NCBI RefSeq assembly: GCF_024343615.1
Contig: NZ_RJUB01000159.1
Location: forward strand, 1-64,000
Length of the DNA: 64,000 bases
Direction: 5' to 3'
DNA from: Ferruginibacter sp. HRS2-29
Lineage (GTDB): Bacteria; Bacteroidota; Bacteroidia; Chitinophagales; Chitinophagaceae
Both the position numbers and the translations under genes were made by a program. Positions 41,797 to 50,780 of the stretch are shown here, in pieces. Positions within the stretch are counted from its first letter, which is position 1; each line of letters opens with the position of its first letter. Below the pieces are notes generated by a model. The model saw nothing but the letters and a program-made list of their open reading frames with translations. It did no database searches and was not told the origin of the DNA.

Positions 41797-42678
41797 TTAA
41801 TTATGGGAGAGCATTACCTGCCTGGTGCCATAACCATTGTAGTAGTAGCTGGCCACCACGGTATCGCATACAACTTTATGATTGGGCAATGCACGCAGCG
41901 AATCGCAGTTGGTGCCCGGGAGGTCGCAATTAACAGGGGTGGTCACCGTGCCGCTTCCGGAAGGATTCGGGTAGGTGTGTTTGCAGTTGTTGATGGCGAG
42001 TGTTGGCTGGTATTCCCAACTGATCACATCGCGGTAAACAAGCCCGATCGTATCGGCATATATTTCATAGCCTTTGTCGTACGTGGCAAAAGCGAAGGCA
42101 GAAAATTCTTTGTTGTCGGTCGAATCATATTGTACCACCGTCACTGTTTTTGGAAGATTGAATGTTCCTACCTGTAAAGGCTGTCCGGCATCTTTATAGA
42201 AGAAATTCCAGGTCTGGTAAAATGAATTCTGATGAAATACCGGTTGGCTCAGGTAACTGTTGCCGAGCCAGCTTTTTCCTTCTTCCACCGGACTTACCAT
42301 CTTTATATAACGAAGGTTGTTTTCAACGTATTCGAGGCTGTTGTCGGTAGGAGTGAAAAAGAATGTATTGATCGGCGACCAGGTATTGTTCGCCTGGTTG
42401 AGGTGATACCTGAAAACCTTGAAGGTTTGCCGGTTGGAATTATCCACGATCTCTTCCACGATAGAATCTTTCACGATATGCGAAGTCTTGATAAAAGATG
42501 TACCAAATGAACGGGTAACGGTGGAATCCAGCGCATAGATGATGTACTTTCCTACTTTGAAATTGTTGTACTGCCTGTAAGAAGTGAAGACAGTATCGTC
42601 ATTTGTTTTCTTGCAGCTCACAAACAAGGTAGCAAGTGTTGCGATCAGCGCCAGAAAGAGTACGTGGTTTTTTCTCAT
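41797..42678 (-). CDS. Hypothetical lipoprotein
   Basis: 293 residues with a lipoprotein signal (MRKNHVLFLALIATLATLFV, then SCKK; lipobox Cys near 22). The mature part has alternating strand-like segments such as GKYIIYALDSTVT, IVKDSIVEEIVDN and VTVVQYDSTDNKEF, suggesting a beta-rich fold. The C-terminus has four Cys (NCKHTYP, NCDLPGTNCDSLR, VVCDTV). No family recognised; likely periplasmic or at the outer membrane. ATG 42678 is chosen because it begins the signal. Confidence 0.8.
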   Translation of the reverse strand: MRKNHVLFLALIATLATLFVSCKKTNDDTVFTSYRQYNNFKVGKYIIYALDSTVTRSFGTSFIKTSHIVKDSIVEEIVDNSNRQTFKVFRYHLNQANNTWSPINTFFFTPTDNSLEYVENNLRYIKMVSPVEEGKSWLGNSYLSQPVFHQNSFYQTWNFFYKDAGQPLQVGTFNLPKTVTVVQYDSTDNKEFSAFAFATYDKGYEIYADTIGLVYRDVISWEYQPTLAINNCKHTYPNPSGSGTVTTPVNCDLPGTNCDSLRALPNHKVVCDTVVASYYYNGYGTRQVMLSHN

Positions 42679-42693
42679 GAGAAGAAGTGAATT

Positions 42694-42845
42694 GTCAATA
42701 GTCAATAGTCAAATCGTTGTACGTTGTTTGCGATCTACACTCTTTTATATTGGTAAAAAATAATTTCTGTTATGTCTTTGGTCAAAAGTCGGTAAAAAAA
42801 GTTATAAAGTTCAAGGATTGACCATTGACTATTCTCTATTCACTA
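42694..42845. repeat. Inverted GTCAATA / TTGACTA heptamer arms
   Basis: GTCAATA, GTCAATA, GTCAAAT (42694-42714) face TTGACCA, TTGACTA, TTCTCTA, TTCACTA (42818-42845) in inverse orientation. They occupy the spacer between the lipoprotein gene and mnmA; the right arm ends 2 bp from the mnmA stop codon. Confidence 0.9.
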
Positions 42846-42847
42846 AT

Positions 42848-43948
42848 TCAGGTTCGCTGAATGATCCCGCCGCCTATTACATCATTCCCTTCATAAAAAA
42901 CAGCGCTTTGCCCGGGTGCAACTCCTTTTACATCATCGTAAAAACGTACGGTAATGCCATTTTCGTATGTGTAGAGGTTACTTAATGCGCCTTTATCCTT
43001 GTAACGTATCTTGGTAACGGCTTCCATTCCATCCGTCACACCATCATATTTCATCCAGTTGATGCCGGTTACTTTCATTTCGATACGGTTCAGGTCTTCT
43101 TCGTTGCCCAGCACCACCGTATTTGTTTCAGGGATGATCTCCGTCACGAAAGCGGGCTTACCCAGCGCAATGTCCAATCCCTTCCGTTGGCCAACAGTAT
43201 AAAACGGATAACCTTTGTGTTTACCAAGTATTTTACCCTGCGGGTCAACGAAGTTTCCGCCATTCACTTTTTCTTCCAGGCCTTCCACTTTACGTTTCAG
43301 GAAACCTCGGTAATCATTATCGGGCACAAAACAGATCTCGTAGCTTTCATTCTTTTTCGCCAGTTCGGGATAGCCGAAATCATGCGCCATCTGGCGGATC
43401 TCCGTTTTGCGGTAAGTTCCGAGCGGCAGCAACGTACGTTTCAGCAGATCCTGCTGCAATCCCCACAGGGCATAACTCTGGTCCTTGGTTTCATCCAGTC
43501 CCTTGCTGATAAAATACCGGCCATTGCTGTGCTGATGCACCTGCGCATAATGCCCGGTGCTGATGAAATCACACCCCAGCGCATCTGCCCTTTTCAGCAA
43601 TGCCCTCCATTTGATATGCGTATTACACATCACACAGGGGTTGGGTGTACGCCCCGCTATATATTCTTCAATGAAATTCTCAATGACAAAATCCCCGAAC
43701 TCATCGCGGATATCAAGTATAAAATGCGGAAACCCATGTTGTACCGCCGCCATACGGGCATCGTTGAAGCTATCGATATTGCAGCAGCCGGTTTCTTTTT
43801 TACCCGTAGTACCAACACTGCTGGCATAATCCCATGTTTTCATGGTGATACCCACCACTTCATAACCTTCCTTGTGAAGCATCAAAGCCGCTACGGTGCT
43901 GTCTATGCCGCCGCTCATCGCCATCAATACTTTTCCTTTTGTGCTCAT
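42848..43948 (-). CDS. mnmA: tRNA 2-thiouridine(34) synthase
   Basis: Thiolates U34 of tRNA-Lys, -Glu and -Gln with sulphur from a persulphide relay. 366 residues: PP-loop MSGGIDSTVAALML (about 10-23), catalytic Cys in PNPCVMCNTHIKW, the second Cys in NESYEICFVPDNDYRGFL, then the central and beta-barrel domains with GQRKGLDIALGKPAFV. ATG 43948 follows a -7 element by 4 bp; the frame upstream of it is not coding. It neighbours other RNA-modification genes but is not in an obvious operon with them. Confidence 0.95.
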   Translation of the reverse strand: MSTKGKVLMAMSGGIDSTVAALMLHKEGYEVVGITMKTWDYASSVGTTGKKETGCCNIDSFNDARMAAVQHGFPHFILDIRDEFGDFVIENFIEEYIAGRTPNPCVMCNTHIKWRALLKRADALGCDFISTGHYAQVHQHSNGRYFISKGLDETKDQSYALWGLQQDLLKRTLLPLGTYRKTEIRQMAHDFGYPELAKKNESYEICFVPDNDYRGFLKRKVEGLEEKVNGGNFVDPQGKILGKHKGYPFYTVGQRKGLDIALGKPAFVTEIIPETNTVVLGNEEDLNRIEMKVTGINWMKYDGVTDGMEAVTKIRYKDKGALSNLYTYENGITVRFYDDVKGVAPGQSAVFYEGNDVIGGGIIQRT

Positions 43949-43952
43949 CCCG

Positions 43953-43960
43953 CAAAGGTA
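43953..43960 (-). promoter_or_regulatory. -7 element TACCTTTG of mnmA
   Basis: Exact TAnnTTTG match with the ATG beginning 5 bases after its last G; implies a leaderless or near-leaderless mRNA. Confidence 0.65.
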
Positions 43961-44023
43961 CGTCAATGGGGGAATAAGTGAATGGTTGGATACGGAAACA
44001 TTGAAATTTTTCGATATTCGGAA

Positions 44024-44075
44024 ACAGTTGACAACTCCCTGCAGTTGACAACTCCCGGGAGTTGTCAACTGCAGG
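44024..44075. repeat. 38-bp perfect palindrome with an extra half-site
   Basis: CCTGCAGTTGACAACTCCC (44038-44056) and its exact inverse (44057-44075) meet with no loop. An additional direct copy of CAGTTGACAACTCCCT precedes (44025-44040). Each half also contains AGTTG-A-CAACT. It lies between divergent mnmA and the M48 protease gene. Confidence 0.95.
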
Positions 44076-44216
44076 AGGATTTTCTACACTTATGGCTATT
44101 TTGTTGCAGTTATCAAATTATCAGCCTGAAAAACCGTGTTTTATGAACATACCAATACTTCCGGAAGCAATATTTCACGATATTCACCGTTTTTGAAGGT
44201 TCCTATTACCCAAAAC

Positions 44217-45665
44217 ATGCAAAAATATACCAAAACGTCCATCACGGCGATCTTCCTGATCACTGCTTATTTGTATTCCCCGGCACAGAGCGCCCAACCC
44301 GGCAGGTACAACCAATTGTCGAAAAGCAGTTACTCCAAACAAAAGGATTCCCTGAAAAAAGCATTGGTTTGTCCGGTTTTATTCAAAAAGAAAGAAACGC
44401 AGAAAAAGTACAAGGAATTCTGGGATTCCCGCACCGATTTCATCACAGCCGCTATTGACGATAACGATTTCACCCGCGAACCGGCGATGTACAATTATGT
44501 TTCAGAAATATTATCTGAGCTGGTTTCCGCCAACCGCGAATACATCAAATCGTACCCGCTGCTCTTCATCGACCGCAGCCCAAGCGTAAATGCCTATGCT
44601 ATCGGAAATAATATGGTGGCTGTGAATATGGGACTGCTTTCCTTTTCGGGATACCGCGAAGAGATCGCCCTGGCACTGGCGCATGAGCTGGCGCACAACA
44701 TCCTCATGCATCCCGAAAACTCCATGAAGGAAAGGGCCGAACTGCTCACTTCGGATGAATATATCAATGACGTGAAATCGGTACTGGATTCAAAATACGG
44801 CCGCTACAGCAAGCTGAAAAAGATCATGGAAGGGTACAGTTTCAGCCACAACAGGCACACACGTTACCACGAAGAAGAAGCGGATTCGATGGCTACCATC
44901 TTACTGAAAAATAGTAAGATCGCTTTTGCACCCGGGTTTTTCCTCAGGCTCGACAGCGCCGACCTGGTATACAAGACCCCGCTGAAAAACGGGACAAAAA
45001 CGTATATGTCAGACCTCAATATCAATGTGGAGGAAACCTGGATGCGTAAAGGCACCAAAGGCCTTTCCAACCGCAATTATTCTTTTTCGCAGGGAGAGAT
45101 CAGCGACTCTGCAAAAACGCATCCCGATTGTAAAGCACGTTACGAAAAACTGCTGCCGTACGCCACCGGCAATACTCTTACTCCAATAAGCGCCTCCCTG
45201 AAGGCGGATGTGAATAAATCCATCATCTGGTCGTTGTTTGTGAACAGTAACCTCACCTCCGCGTTTTACCGGCTGCTGCTCGAAAAAGACCGTGGCAACT
45301 TCGATGCGTGGCACAAAGTAATGGCAGCCTACATCATGAACGGGTTGTTTTATGCGGATAAGAAACTATCGCGTTTCAATGTCATCAACATCCGGTCGAA
45401 AGAATATATTTCATCAAATTATTACGAACTCCAGACAATGTTCGAACAATTTCCCCGCGACCGGCTGGAGAGTTCCTGCAAGGAATGTTTCAATCAACCT
45501 TTCTGGCAGCAGGCCAGTGCCGATGAAAGATCGTTCAGGTCATTGCTCGCTTATCTCAACTTTACAGGAGAGCAGAGCGCAAGTGAGATCAAAAGCATGC
45601 GCAAAGAATTTCAGGAGTCGTATGGCCAAAGCCTTTACCTGGAATTCATTGAACAGATAAAATAA
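44217..45665 (+). CDS. M48-family zinc metalloprotease (secreted)
   Basis: 482 residues with a signal peptide (about 1-25, ITAIFLITAYLYSPAQS). The peptidase M48 motif is ALAHELAHNILMHP (His156, Glu157, His160). A third zinc-ligand Glu is likely in HEEEADSMATILL, near residues 218-224. PYLLFIDRS-type and VNAYAIGNNMVAVNMGLLSF segments precede, as in BepA/LoiP-like proteases that act on outer-membrane proteins. The C-terminal 200 residues are helical without a recognised TPR signature. Role inferred: envelope protein quality control. The next gene is 40 bp downstream. Confidence 0.88.
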   Translation: MQKYTKTSITAIFLITAYLYSPAQSAQPGRYNQLSKSSYSKQKDSLKKALVCPVLFKKKETQKKYKEFWDSRTDFITAAIDDNDFTREPAMYNYVSEILSELVSANREYIKSYPLLFIDRSPSVNAYAIGNNMVAVNMGLLSFSGYREEIALALAHELAHNILMHPENSMKERAELLTSDEYINDVKSVLDSKYGRYSKLKKIMEGYSFSHNRHTRYHEEEADSMATILLKNSKIAFAPGFFLRLDSADLVYKTPLKNGTKTYMSDLNINVEETWMRKGTKGLSNRNYSFSQGEISDSAKTHPDCKARYEKLLPYATGNTLTPISASLKADVNKSIIWSLFVNSNLTSAFYRLLLEKDRGNFDAWHKVMAAYIMNGLFYADKKLSRFNVINIRSKEYISSNYYELQTMFEQFPRDRLESSCKECFNQPFWQQASADERSFRSLLAYLNFTGEQSASEIKSMRKEFQESYGQSLYLEFIEQIK

Positions 45666-45705
45666 TTACTACCAAACCAACACTAAAACCAAAACAACTC
45701 AAAAG

Positions 45706-47277
45706 ATGACCAGATCGTTTTTCCTTACCCTCGCCGCCGTATGCATTACAACGTTTGCACAGGCGCAGTCACGCGTATTCAAGCAGGTGGCTGAAGAGAT
45801 ATCTTCCGACATGGATGCTATCCAGCAGGATGGCGCCGTAGTAGGATATGTGGTACTTACCAAACTAGAAAAGATCAAAGAAGACAGTTTCAATTACAAA
45901 CTTACTTTGATGGATGAAAACCTGAACGATATCGGCAGCATCAACATGAAAGACATCAATATGAACCTGATGAGCGTGGCTTTTGAGCAGGATGTGCTTT
46001 GTCTTTCTTATTATAAAAGCAACATCAGCGGAAGCACGTTCAAGAACAGGCGTCAGTACAAGGCAGCAAAAGAAGATGCGGTTAACACGATCATGAACCA
46101 GTTCGTATCACTTGATGGGAAGATCATCAACACACATAGTTTTGCTATCAGCGCCAAGATCAATTCAGCCCAGGGGGGGCTCTATGGCGCTACCGGAAAA
46201 GTATATGCTTACTCAGGATTGAAGAACAGCGGGCAGGTGAAGAATATTCCCGGAAAAGGATTTTGTTTCCTGTATGGAGATGATGATAAAAGTGAAATGC
46301 TGTCGTACGATACAAAGGGGGAGGTATTGTGGAAAAAAGAAATACCAAGGTATGCATCCTATTCCATGGTTCCTTCCAGCGAGGTGGTTTACCTGCTTGG
46401 CGGAACCGACGGCAATAACCCGCTGGAGCTTAACAGGCTTTCTGTGGCAGATGGTACCAAAGCAGCCGTTTATACCCTGGAAGATAAAGATGAGAACAGG
46501 TTTAATATCCTGAATTTTGAAATGAACCAGGTAACGGGCAAGCCATATATTGCCGGATCGGTGGTGAGTAAATCACGTATTGTGAAGGGCAATTCCGGCA
46601 GGGCCGTAACGAAAGGTTATTATATGGGGGTATACACGCTTACGCTCAATGGTATGAAAAAAGGCGATATCAAAGAAAATATCACTTACTGGTCGGAAGG
46701 TGAACTGAAGCCGGAAATATCTACCCGCGGCCGTGTAGTGGAAGATAATGGGGTGCCTTATTTAAGGACAGCTTCGCAGGATTCTGCCGGCAATACTTTT
46801 TTTGCAGGAACGCTGGTGCAACGGAAATTACGTGTCGGTTCAGTAGTTGCCAGTGTTATAACAGCGCCATTGATCGTGTTTCCGATCTATATCCTGGGTT
46901 CTACCGGTACCCACAAGTTCCGCATGACGGATGGCGTGGTGCTGAAACAGGGAAATAAGGGTTCGCTTACGAAAGTACAGACACTGGAAAAACAGCATAC
47001 CCGTTATTACCATGCAAAAGTGGGGGTGTCGGAGTACGATAATTCCAACGATTATTTTACCATGTACAACCCTGCTACCAAATCGGAAGTGATCATTTAC
47101 AGCGATGATAAAAGCTACCAGATTTACAGTGTTGCACAAAACAAGATCTCCCGTTCTATCCCTACCAAAGTTTCCAAAAGTACCCTGCGTGTATTTGGCG
47201 CCAAGGAAGGTCATATCATGATCATGGAAAATAACAAAAAGGAAAAATATACCAAGCTGTCTATCGAAGCTATTTAA
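45706..47277 (+). CDS. Hypothetical secreted protein
   Basis: 523 residues with a clear signal peptide (MTRSFFLTLAAVCITTFAQA). No known family is recognised. The mature protein has repeated strand-rich segments suggestive of a beta-propeller (YVVLTKLEKIKEDSFNYKL, LSYDTKGEVLWKKEIPRYA, VYLLGGTDGNNPLELNRLS, PYIAGSVVSKSRI). One hydrophobic stretch (VGSVVASVITAPLIVFPIYI, about 380-400) could be a membrane span. It follows the M48 protease by 40 bp and is probably co-transcribed, so it may be a partner or substrate of that protease. A strong terminator follows. Confidence 0.8.
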   Translation: MTRSFFLTLAAVCITTFAQAQSRVFKQVAEEISSDMDAIQQDGAVVGYVVLTKLEKIKEDSFNYKLTLMDENLNDIGSINMKDINMNLMSVAFEQDVLCLSYYKSNISGSTFKNRRQYKAAKEDAVNTIMNQFVSLDGKIINTHSFAISAKINSAQGGLYGATGKVYAYSGLKNSGQVKNIPGKGFCFLYGDDDKSEMLSYDTKGEVLWKKEIPRYASYSMVPSSEVVYLLGGTDGNNPLELNRLSVADGTKAAVYTLEDKDENRFNILNFEMNQVTGKPYIAGSVVSKSRIVKGNSGRAVTKGYYMGVYTLTLNGMKKGDIKENITYWSEGELKPEISTRGRVVEDNGVPYLRTASQDSAGNTFFAGTLVQRKLRVGSVVASVITAPLIVFPIYILGSTGTHKFRMTDGVVLKQGNKGSLTKVQTLEKQHTRYYHAKVGVSEYDNSNDYFTMYNPATKSEVIIYSDDKSYQIYSVAQNKISRSIPTKVSKSTLRVFGAKEGHIMIMENNKKEKYTKLSIEAI

Positions 47278-47298
47278 ATTGAGCAATTTATATATCAG

Positions 47299-47329
47299 GC
47301 CGGCCACCCCAGGGTGGCCGGCTTTTTTT
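47299..47329 (+). terminator. Strong GC-rich intrinsic terminator
   Basis: Stem GCCGGCCACC (47299-47308) and GGTGGCCGGC (47313-47322), tetraloop CCAG, then seven T residues. Confidence 0.95.
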
Positions 47330-47420
47330 AGGGTCGGCTGCCTTCCGGAGGTTGCTGCCCTTTAAGATACTGTGCATAAGAACCCGTAACCCGCCACCCG
47401 CTAACCCTCACTTTTTTTCC

Positions 47421-47428
47421 TAAATTTG
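47421..47428 (+). promoter_or_regulatory. -7 element TAAATTTG of thyA
   Basis: Exact TAnnTTTG match with only CACCC between its last G region and ATG 47434, implying a leaderless transcript. Confidence 0.65.
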
Positions 47429-47433
47429 CACCC

Positions 47434-48228
47434 ATGCAGCAATATCTCGATCTCGTACAACATATCATTTCCACCGGCAACGATAAAAGCGACCGCACCG
47501 GTACAGGCACCCGCAGTGTTTTTGGCTACCAGATGCGTTTCAACTTACAGGAAGGTTTTCCATTGGTGACTACCAAAAAAACACACCTGAAAAGTATCAT
47601 CTACGAACTGCTGTGGTTTCTGCAGGGTGATACCAACATCGCTTACCTGAAAGAGAATAATGTGAAGATATGGGACGAATGGGCCGATGAAGACGGTAAT
47701 CTCGGTCCGGTTTACGGCAAACAATGGCGCAGCTGGGAAGGTGCCGATGATACCGAAGTAGACCAGGTAAAAGACCTCATCCACCAGATAAAGACCAACC
47801 CCGATAGCCGCCGCCTCATCATCAGCGCCTGGAATGTGGCCGACCTGCCAAAGATGAAACTGATGCCCTGCCATTGCCTCTTCCAGTTTTATGTAAGCAA
47901 TGGTAAACTCAGTTGCCAGCTTTACCAGCGTTCCGCAGATGTATTCCTCGGCGTGCCTTTCAACATCGCCTCCTACGCATTGCTCACGATGATGATATCG
48001 CAGGTATGCGGTCTGGAACCGGGCGATTTCATCCATTCTTTTGGTGATGTACATTTATACAAAAATCATTTCGAGCAGGCAGAATTACAACTGACCCGAA
48101 CACCATTTCCGCTTCCGCATATGAAGATCAATCCGGAAGTGAAAGATATCTTCGATTTCAAATTTGAAGATTTCGAACTGGTGAATTACCAGTCGCACCC
48201 GGGGATAAAAGCGCCGGTAGCGGTGTAG
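47434..48228 (+). CDS. thyA: Thymidylate synthase
   Basis: Methylates dUMP to dTMP with methylene-tetrahydrofolate, yielding dihydrofolate. 264 residues, identical in length to E. coli ThyA. It has [55 protein letters not shown], the nucleophile Cys in [32 protein letters not shown] and [12 protein letters not shown]. folA, which recycles the dihydrofolate formed, lies 2 kb downstream on the same strand, and tdk is in the same window. Confidence 0.97.
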   Translation: MQQYLDLVQHIISTGNDKSDRTGTGTRSVFGYQMRFNLQEGFPLVTTKKTHLKSIIYELLWFLQGDTNIAYLKENNVKIWDEWADEDGNLGPVYGKQWRSWEGADDTEVDQVKDLIHQIKTNPDSRRLIISAWNVADLPKMKLMPCHCLFQFYVSNGKLSCQLYQRSADVFLGVPFNIASYALLTMMISQVCGLEPGDFIHSFGDVHLYKNHFEQAELQLTRTPFPLPHMKINPEVKDIFDFKFEDFELVNYQSHPGIKAPVAV

Positions 48229-48259
48229 GGACGGGCCTGTGGTATCGCCCCCCTCCGCT

Positions 48260-48291
48260 TATTCGTGTAATTCGTTTCAATTCGTGTAATA
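48260..48291. repeat. AATTCGTGT-type nonamers between thyA and the OmpA gene
   Basis: TATTCGTGT, AATTCGTTTC and AATTCGTGT in near 9-bp register, ending about 40 bp before ATG 48333. Just upstream (48231-48250) GGGCCTGTGGTATCGCCC forms a weak hairpin. Confidence 0.7.
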
Positions 48292-48332
48292 AAAAAAACT
48301 TTCATTCGTTGTAAGAGAACCAATTACCTCTT

Positions 48333-49949
48333 ATGCGAAAAATCTCTACACTGTTACCCCTTCTTTTGTCTGCTTTTACCGTTTTGGCGCAGCCTTCAGC
48401 CCATGTTGGCGATACCACCATAAAGCTCAAAGAGCAGTCAGAAAATATCATCAAAGAAGGTACTGTCGTAAAGATCGAGAACCTCGGTCCGCTCATCAAT
48501 ACCGGCAACCCCGAAATGAGGCCCACGATTTCCGCCGATGGCAATCTGTTGTTCTTCATCCGTCAGGATGACCCTATGAACACACAGTACAATACCGTTC
48601 CCAATTCGCAGGATATCTGGTATTCTACCAGGGATACCGCTGGTAAATGGGCAAAAGCGAAACACCTGAATGCATCCGTAAATGCCTCACATTACAACGC
48701 GGTGTACTGGATATCCCCCGATCTCAATACCATCTTATTGAAAGGCGCTTACCGCGACGGGCAATACTTTGGCACCGGGCTGAGCATGATCCATAAAAGA
48801 GAAGACAATAGCTGGACCAATGCAGAAATGCTTAAGATCCGCAACTTCGGAAAATTCAACATGACACCACAACTGGGCGCCTGCATGGGGCACGACGGAA
48901 AGACCCTCTTGTTTTACATGACGGATAAAAAAGGAAGTTTCGACAACGATCTTTATGTATCTTTTTTAGAAGGGGATGATATCTGGACGGCTCCCAAAAG
49001 CCTGGGTAAAAAAATAAATCTCCCCGATTATAATGAAATGAGCCCGTTCCTGGCCGCAGATGGCGTTACGCTGTATTTCAGCAGCGACAGGCCCGGAGGG
49101 CTGGGCGAGAACGATATCTGGATGACGAAACGCCTGGACAACAGTTGGACAAAATGGAGCGATCCCGTTAATCTTGGAGCGCCCATCAACACCGAAGGTT
49201 CCGAAGCATTCTTTACCCTCGACGCAGGCGGCGAATACGCTTACCTCACATCAAGCGATGGGGCATATGGCGCCAGCGACATAGTACGCGTGAAACTGCT
49301 GGAAAAAGAAAAGCCCGATCCGGTGATACTGGTAAGCGGAAACGTATACAATGCCAAAACGAAAGAGCCGCTCACCGCCTCCCTGGTATACCAGACTTTG
49401 CCTGACGGAAACGAAGCAGGTACAGGTGTTTCAAGCCCTGTGGATGGTGCATTCAAGATCGTGTTGCCCTACGATAAAAATTACAGCATCCGTGCATCCG
49501 CCGATAAATTCTTTGCCATCTCCGAAAATCTCAACCTCGATTCGCTGATCAAAGAAGGGTATAAAGAAATACACAAAGATCTTTACCTGGTACCGATCGA
49601 GATCGGGCAGGTATTCAGGCTCAACAATGTATTTTTCGATTTTGATAAATACGACCTGCGTGCAGAATCGAATGTGGAACTCGACAGGGTAGTGGCATTC
49701 CTCAACGAATACCCGAATGTGGAAATAGAAATGAGCGCCCACACGGATAGTAAAGGATCAGACCAATATAACTTCACGCTGAGTGATAACCGTGCCAGAT
49801 CGGTGATGAATTATATCCTTGCCAAAGGCATCCAGCCCAACCGCATCACATCGCAGGGGTATGGCGAAACCAAACCGGTGGCAACCAATGATACTGATGA
49901 TGGCAGGCAGCTGAACAGAAGGGTGGAATTTAAGATAATGAAGAACTAG
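48333..49949 (+). CDS. OmpA-family protein with WD40-like (PD40) propeller and carboxypeptidase-regulatory domain
   Basis: 538 residues. Signal peptide (MRKISTLLPLLLSAFTVLAQ), PD40 beta-propeller repeats (about 50-320; PEMRPTISADGNLLFF, DIWYSTRD, NEMSPFLAADGVTLYFSSDR, GGLGENDIWMTKR), a carboxypeptidase-regulatory-like domain (about 330-420; VSGNVYNAKTKEPLTASLVY) and an OmpA peptidoglycan-binding domain (about 425-538; NNVFFDFDKYDLRAES, SAHTDSKGSD, NRARSVMNYI, GQ/GYGETKP, NRRVEF). The order recalls PorE/SprE-associated proteins of the T9SS but without TPRs and without a lipobox. It likely links outer membrane to peptidoglycan; a T9SS role is possible, not shown. Confidence 0.88.
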   Translation: MRKISTLLPLLLSAFTVLAQPSAHVGDTTIKLKEQSENIIKEGTVVKIENLGPLINTGNPEMRPTISADGNLLFFIRQDDPMNTQYNTVPNSQDIWYSTRDTAGKWAKAKHLNASVNASHYNAVYWISPDLNTILLKGAYRDGQYFGTGLSMIHKREDNSWTNAEMLKIRNFGKFNMTPQLGACMGHDGKTLLFYMTDKKGSFDNDLYVSFLEGDDIWTAPKSLGKKINLPDYNEMSPFLAADGVTLYFSSDRPGGLGENDIWMTKRLDNSWTKWSDPVNLGAPINTEGSEAFFTLDAGGEYAYLTSSDGAYGASDIVRVKLLEKEKPDPVILVSGNVYNAKTKEPLTASLVYQTLPDGNEAGTGVSSPVDGAFKIVLPYDKNYSIRASADKFFAISENLNLDSLIKEGYKEIHKDLYLVPIEIGQVFRLNNVFFDFDKYDLRAESNVELDRVVAFLNEYPNVEIEMSAHTDSKGSDQYNFTLSDNRARSVMNYILAKGIQPNRITSQGYGETKPVATNDTDDGRQLNRRVEFKIMKN

Positions 49950-49952
49950 CAG

Positions 49953-50002
49953 GCACGTGCCTGCGGCGCGTGCAGTCAATGGTGAATAGTCAATAGTGAA
50001 AC
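49953..50002. repeat. Hairpin GCACGTGCC / GGCGCGTGC plus GTCAATA heptamers
   Basis: A 9-bp-arm hairpin (49953-49961, 49965-49973) starts 3 bp after the OmpA stop codon. Four heptamers (GTCAATG, GTGAATA, GTCAATA, GTGAAAC; 49975-50002) follow directly. The hairpin differs from the one after ugd by paired changes in the arms. Confidence 0.85.
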
Positions 50003-50076
50003 CTTTGTGGGTTATTATAAAAGACCAGTTCACACAAGCTGCATTCAAATTTCCCGCCTTTTCCGGACAAATGTGT

Positions 50077-50277
50077 AATCCGTGTAATCCGTAAAATTAG
50101 TGTCATTAAATAAAAGGCCAGGCTGCATGATCTTTGCAAGCGTTGAATAACTAAACCGTTCTGGCTCTTTTTAAATCAGAATACAAAATAAGGAATAAGG
50201 AAGTTGTAACTTCGCATCAATATAAAATCAGTGCGGAGTTCCATACTTCCTTATTTTACATTTCTTATTCCTTATTT
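50077..50277. repeat. Rest of the 330-bp spacer before folA: nonamers and inverted CCTTATT heptamers
   Basis: Nonamers AATCCGTGT, AATCCGTAA, AATTAGTGT (50077-50103). AATAAGG heptamers (50188-50202) face inverted CTTATT/CCTTATT copies (about 50246-50276). Between them lies TAACTTCG (50207-50214), a one-mismatch -7 element that may be the folA promoter. Confidence 0.7.
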
Positions 50278-50279
50278 GT

Positions 50280-50780
50280 ATGACCATTTCACTCATCGTT
50301 GCCGCATCCGAAAACAATGCCATTGGCAGACAGGGCCAGCTGCTCTGGAGCCTTCCCATCGATCTTAAATTTTTCAAAGACACCACCTGGGCCATGGTAG
50401 TGGTCATGGGGCGTAAGACATACGAAAGTGTAGATAAACCTTTGCCCGGCAGGGTCAATATCGTGATCACCAAACAAGCCGATTGGTCAAGGCCGGGCAC
50501 ACAGGTGGCCAAAGACCTGGATGATGCTATTGCGCAGGCGAAAGCTACCAATTGTAAAGAGATATTCATCATCGGCGGCGGAGAAATATACAGGCAAAGC
50601 ATGGACATAGCCGATAAGATTTATATGACCCGTGTGCATGCCACCCTCGAAGGGGATACTTATTTTCCGGAGATCGATCCATCAAAATGGATAATGACCG
50701 GGCATGTGGATTTTCTGAAAGATGAAAAGCATGCTTATGATTTTTCATTTCAAACATGGGAGAAAAAAATTACGAATTAA
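50280..50780 (+). CDS. folA: Dihydrofolate reductase
   Basis: Reduces dihydrofolate to tetrahydrofolate with NADPH. 166 residues of normal bacterial type: ISLIVAASENNAIGRQGQLL with LWSLPIDLKFFKDTTW, MGRKTYESVDKPLPGRVNIV, KEIFIIGGGEIYRQSM, TRVHATLEGDTYFPEID. The acidic active-site residue is Asp in LPIDLKFF. The final codons (Ile-Thr-Asn-stop) are formed by the ATTACGA heptamer array that begins at 50769, so the C-terminus extends into repeat DNA. It works with thyA upstream. Confidence 0.95.
   Translation: MTISLIVAASENNAIGRQGQLLWSLPIDLKFFKDTTWAMVVVMGRKTYESVDKPLPGRVNIVITKQADWSRPGTQVAKDLDDAIAQAKATNCKEIFIIGGGEIYRQSMDIADKIYMTRVHATLEGDTYFPEIDPSKWIMTGHVDFLKDEKHAYDFSFQTWEKKITN

Noticed and set aside
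43949-44068. 40-codon extension of mnmA
   Set aside because: It lies upstream of the TACCTTTG promoter and overlaps the 38-bp palindrome; the PP-loop protein starts at 43948 as in relatives.
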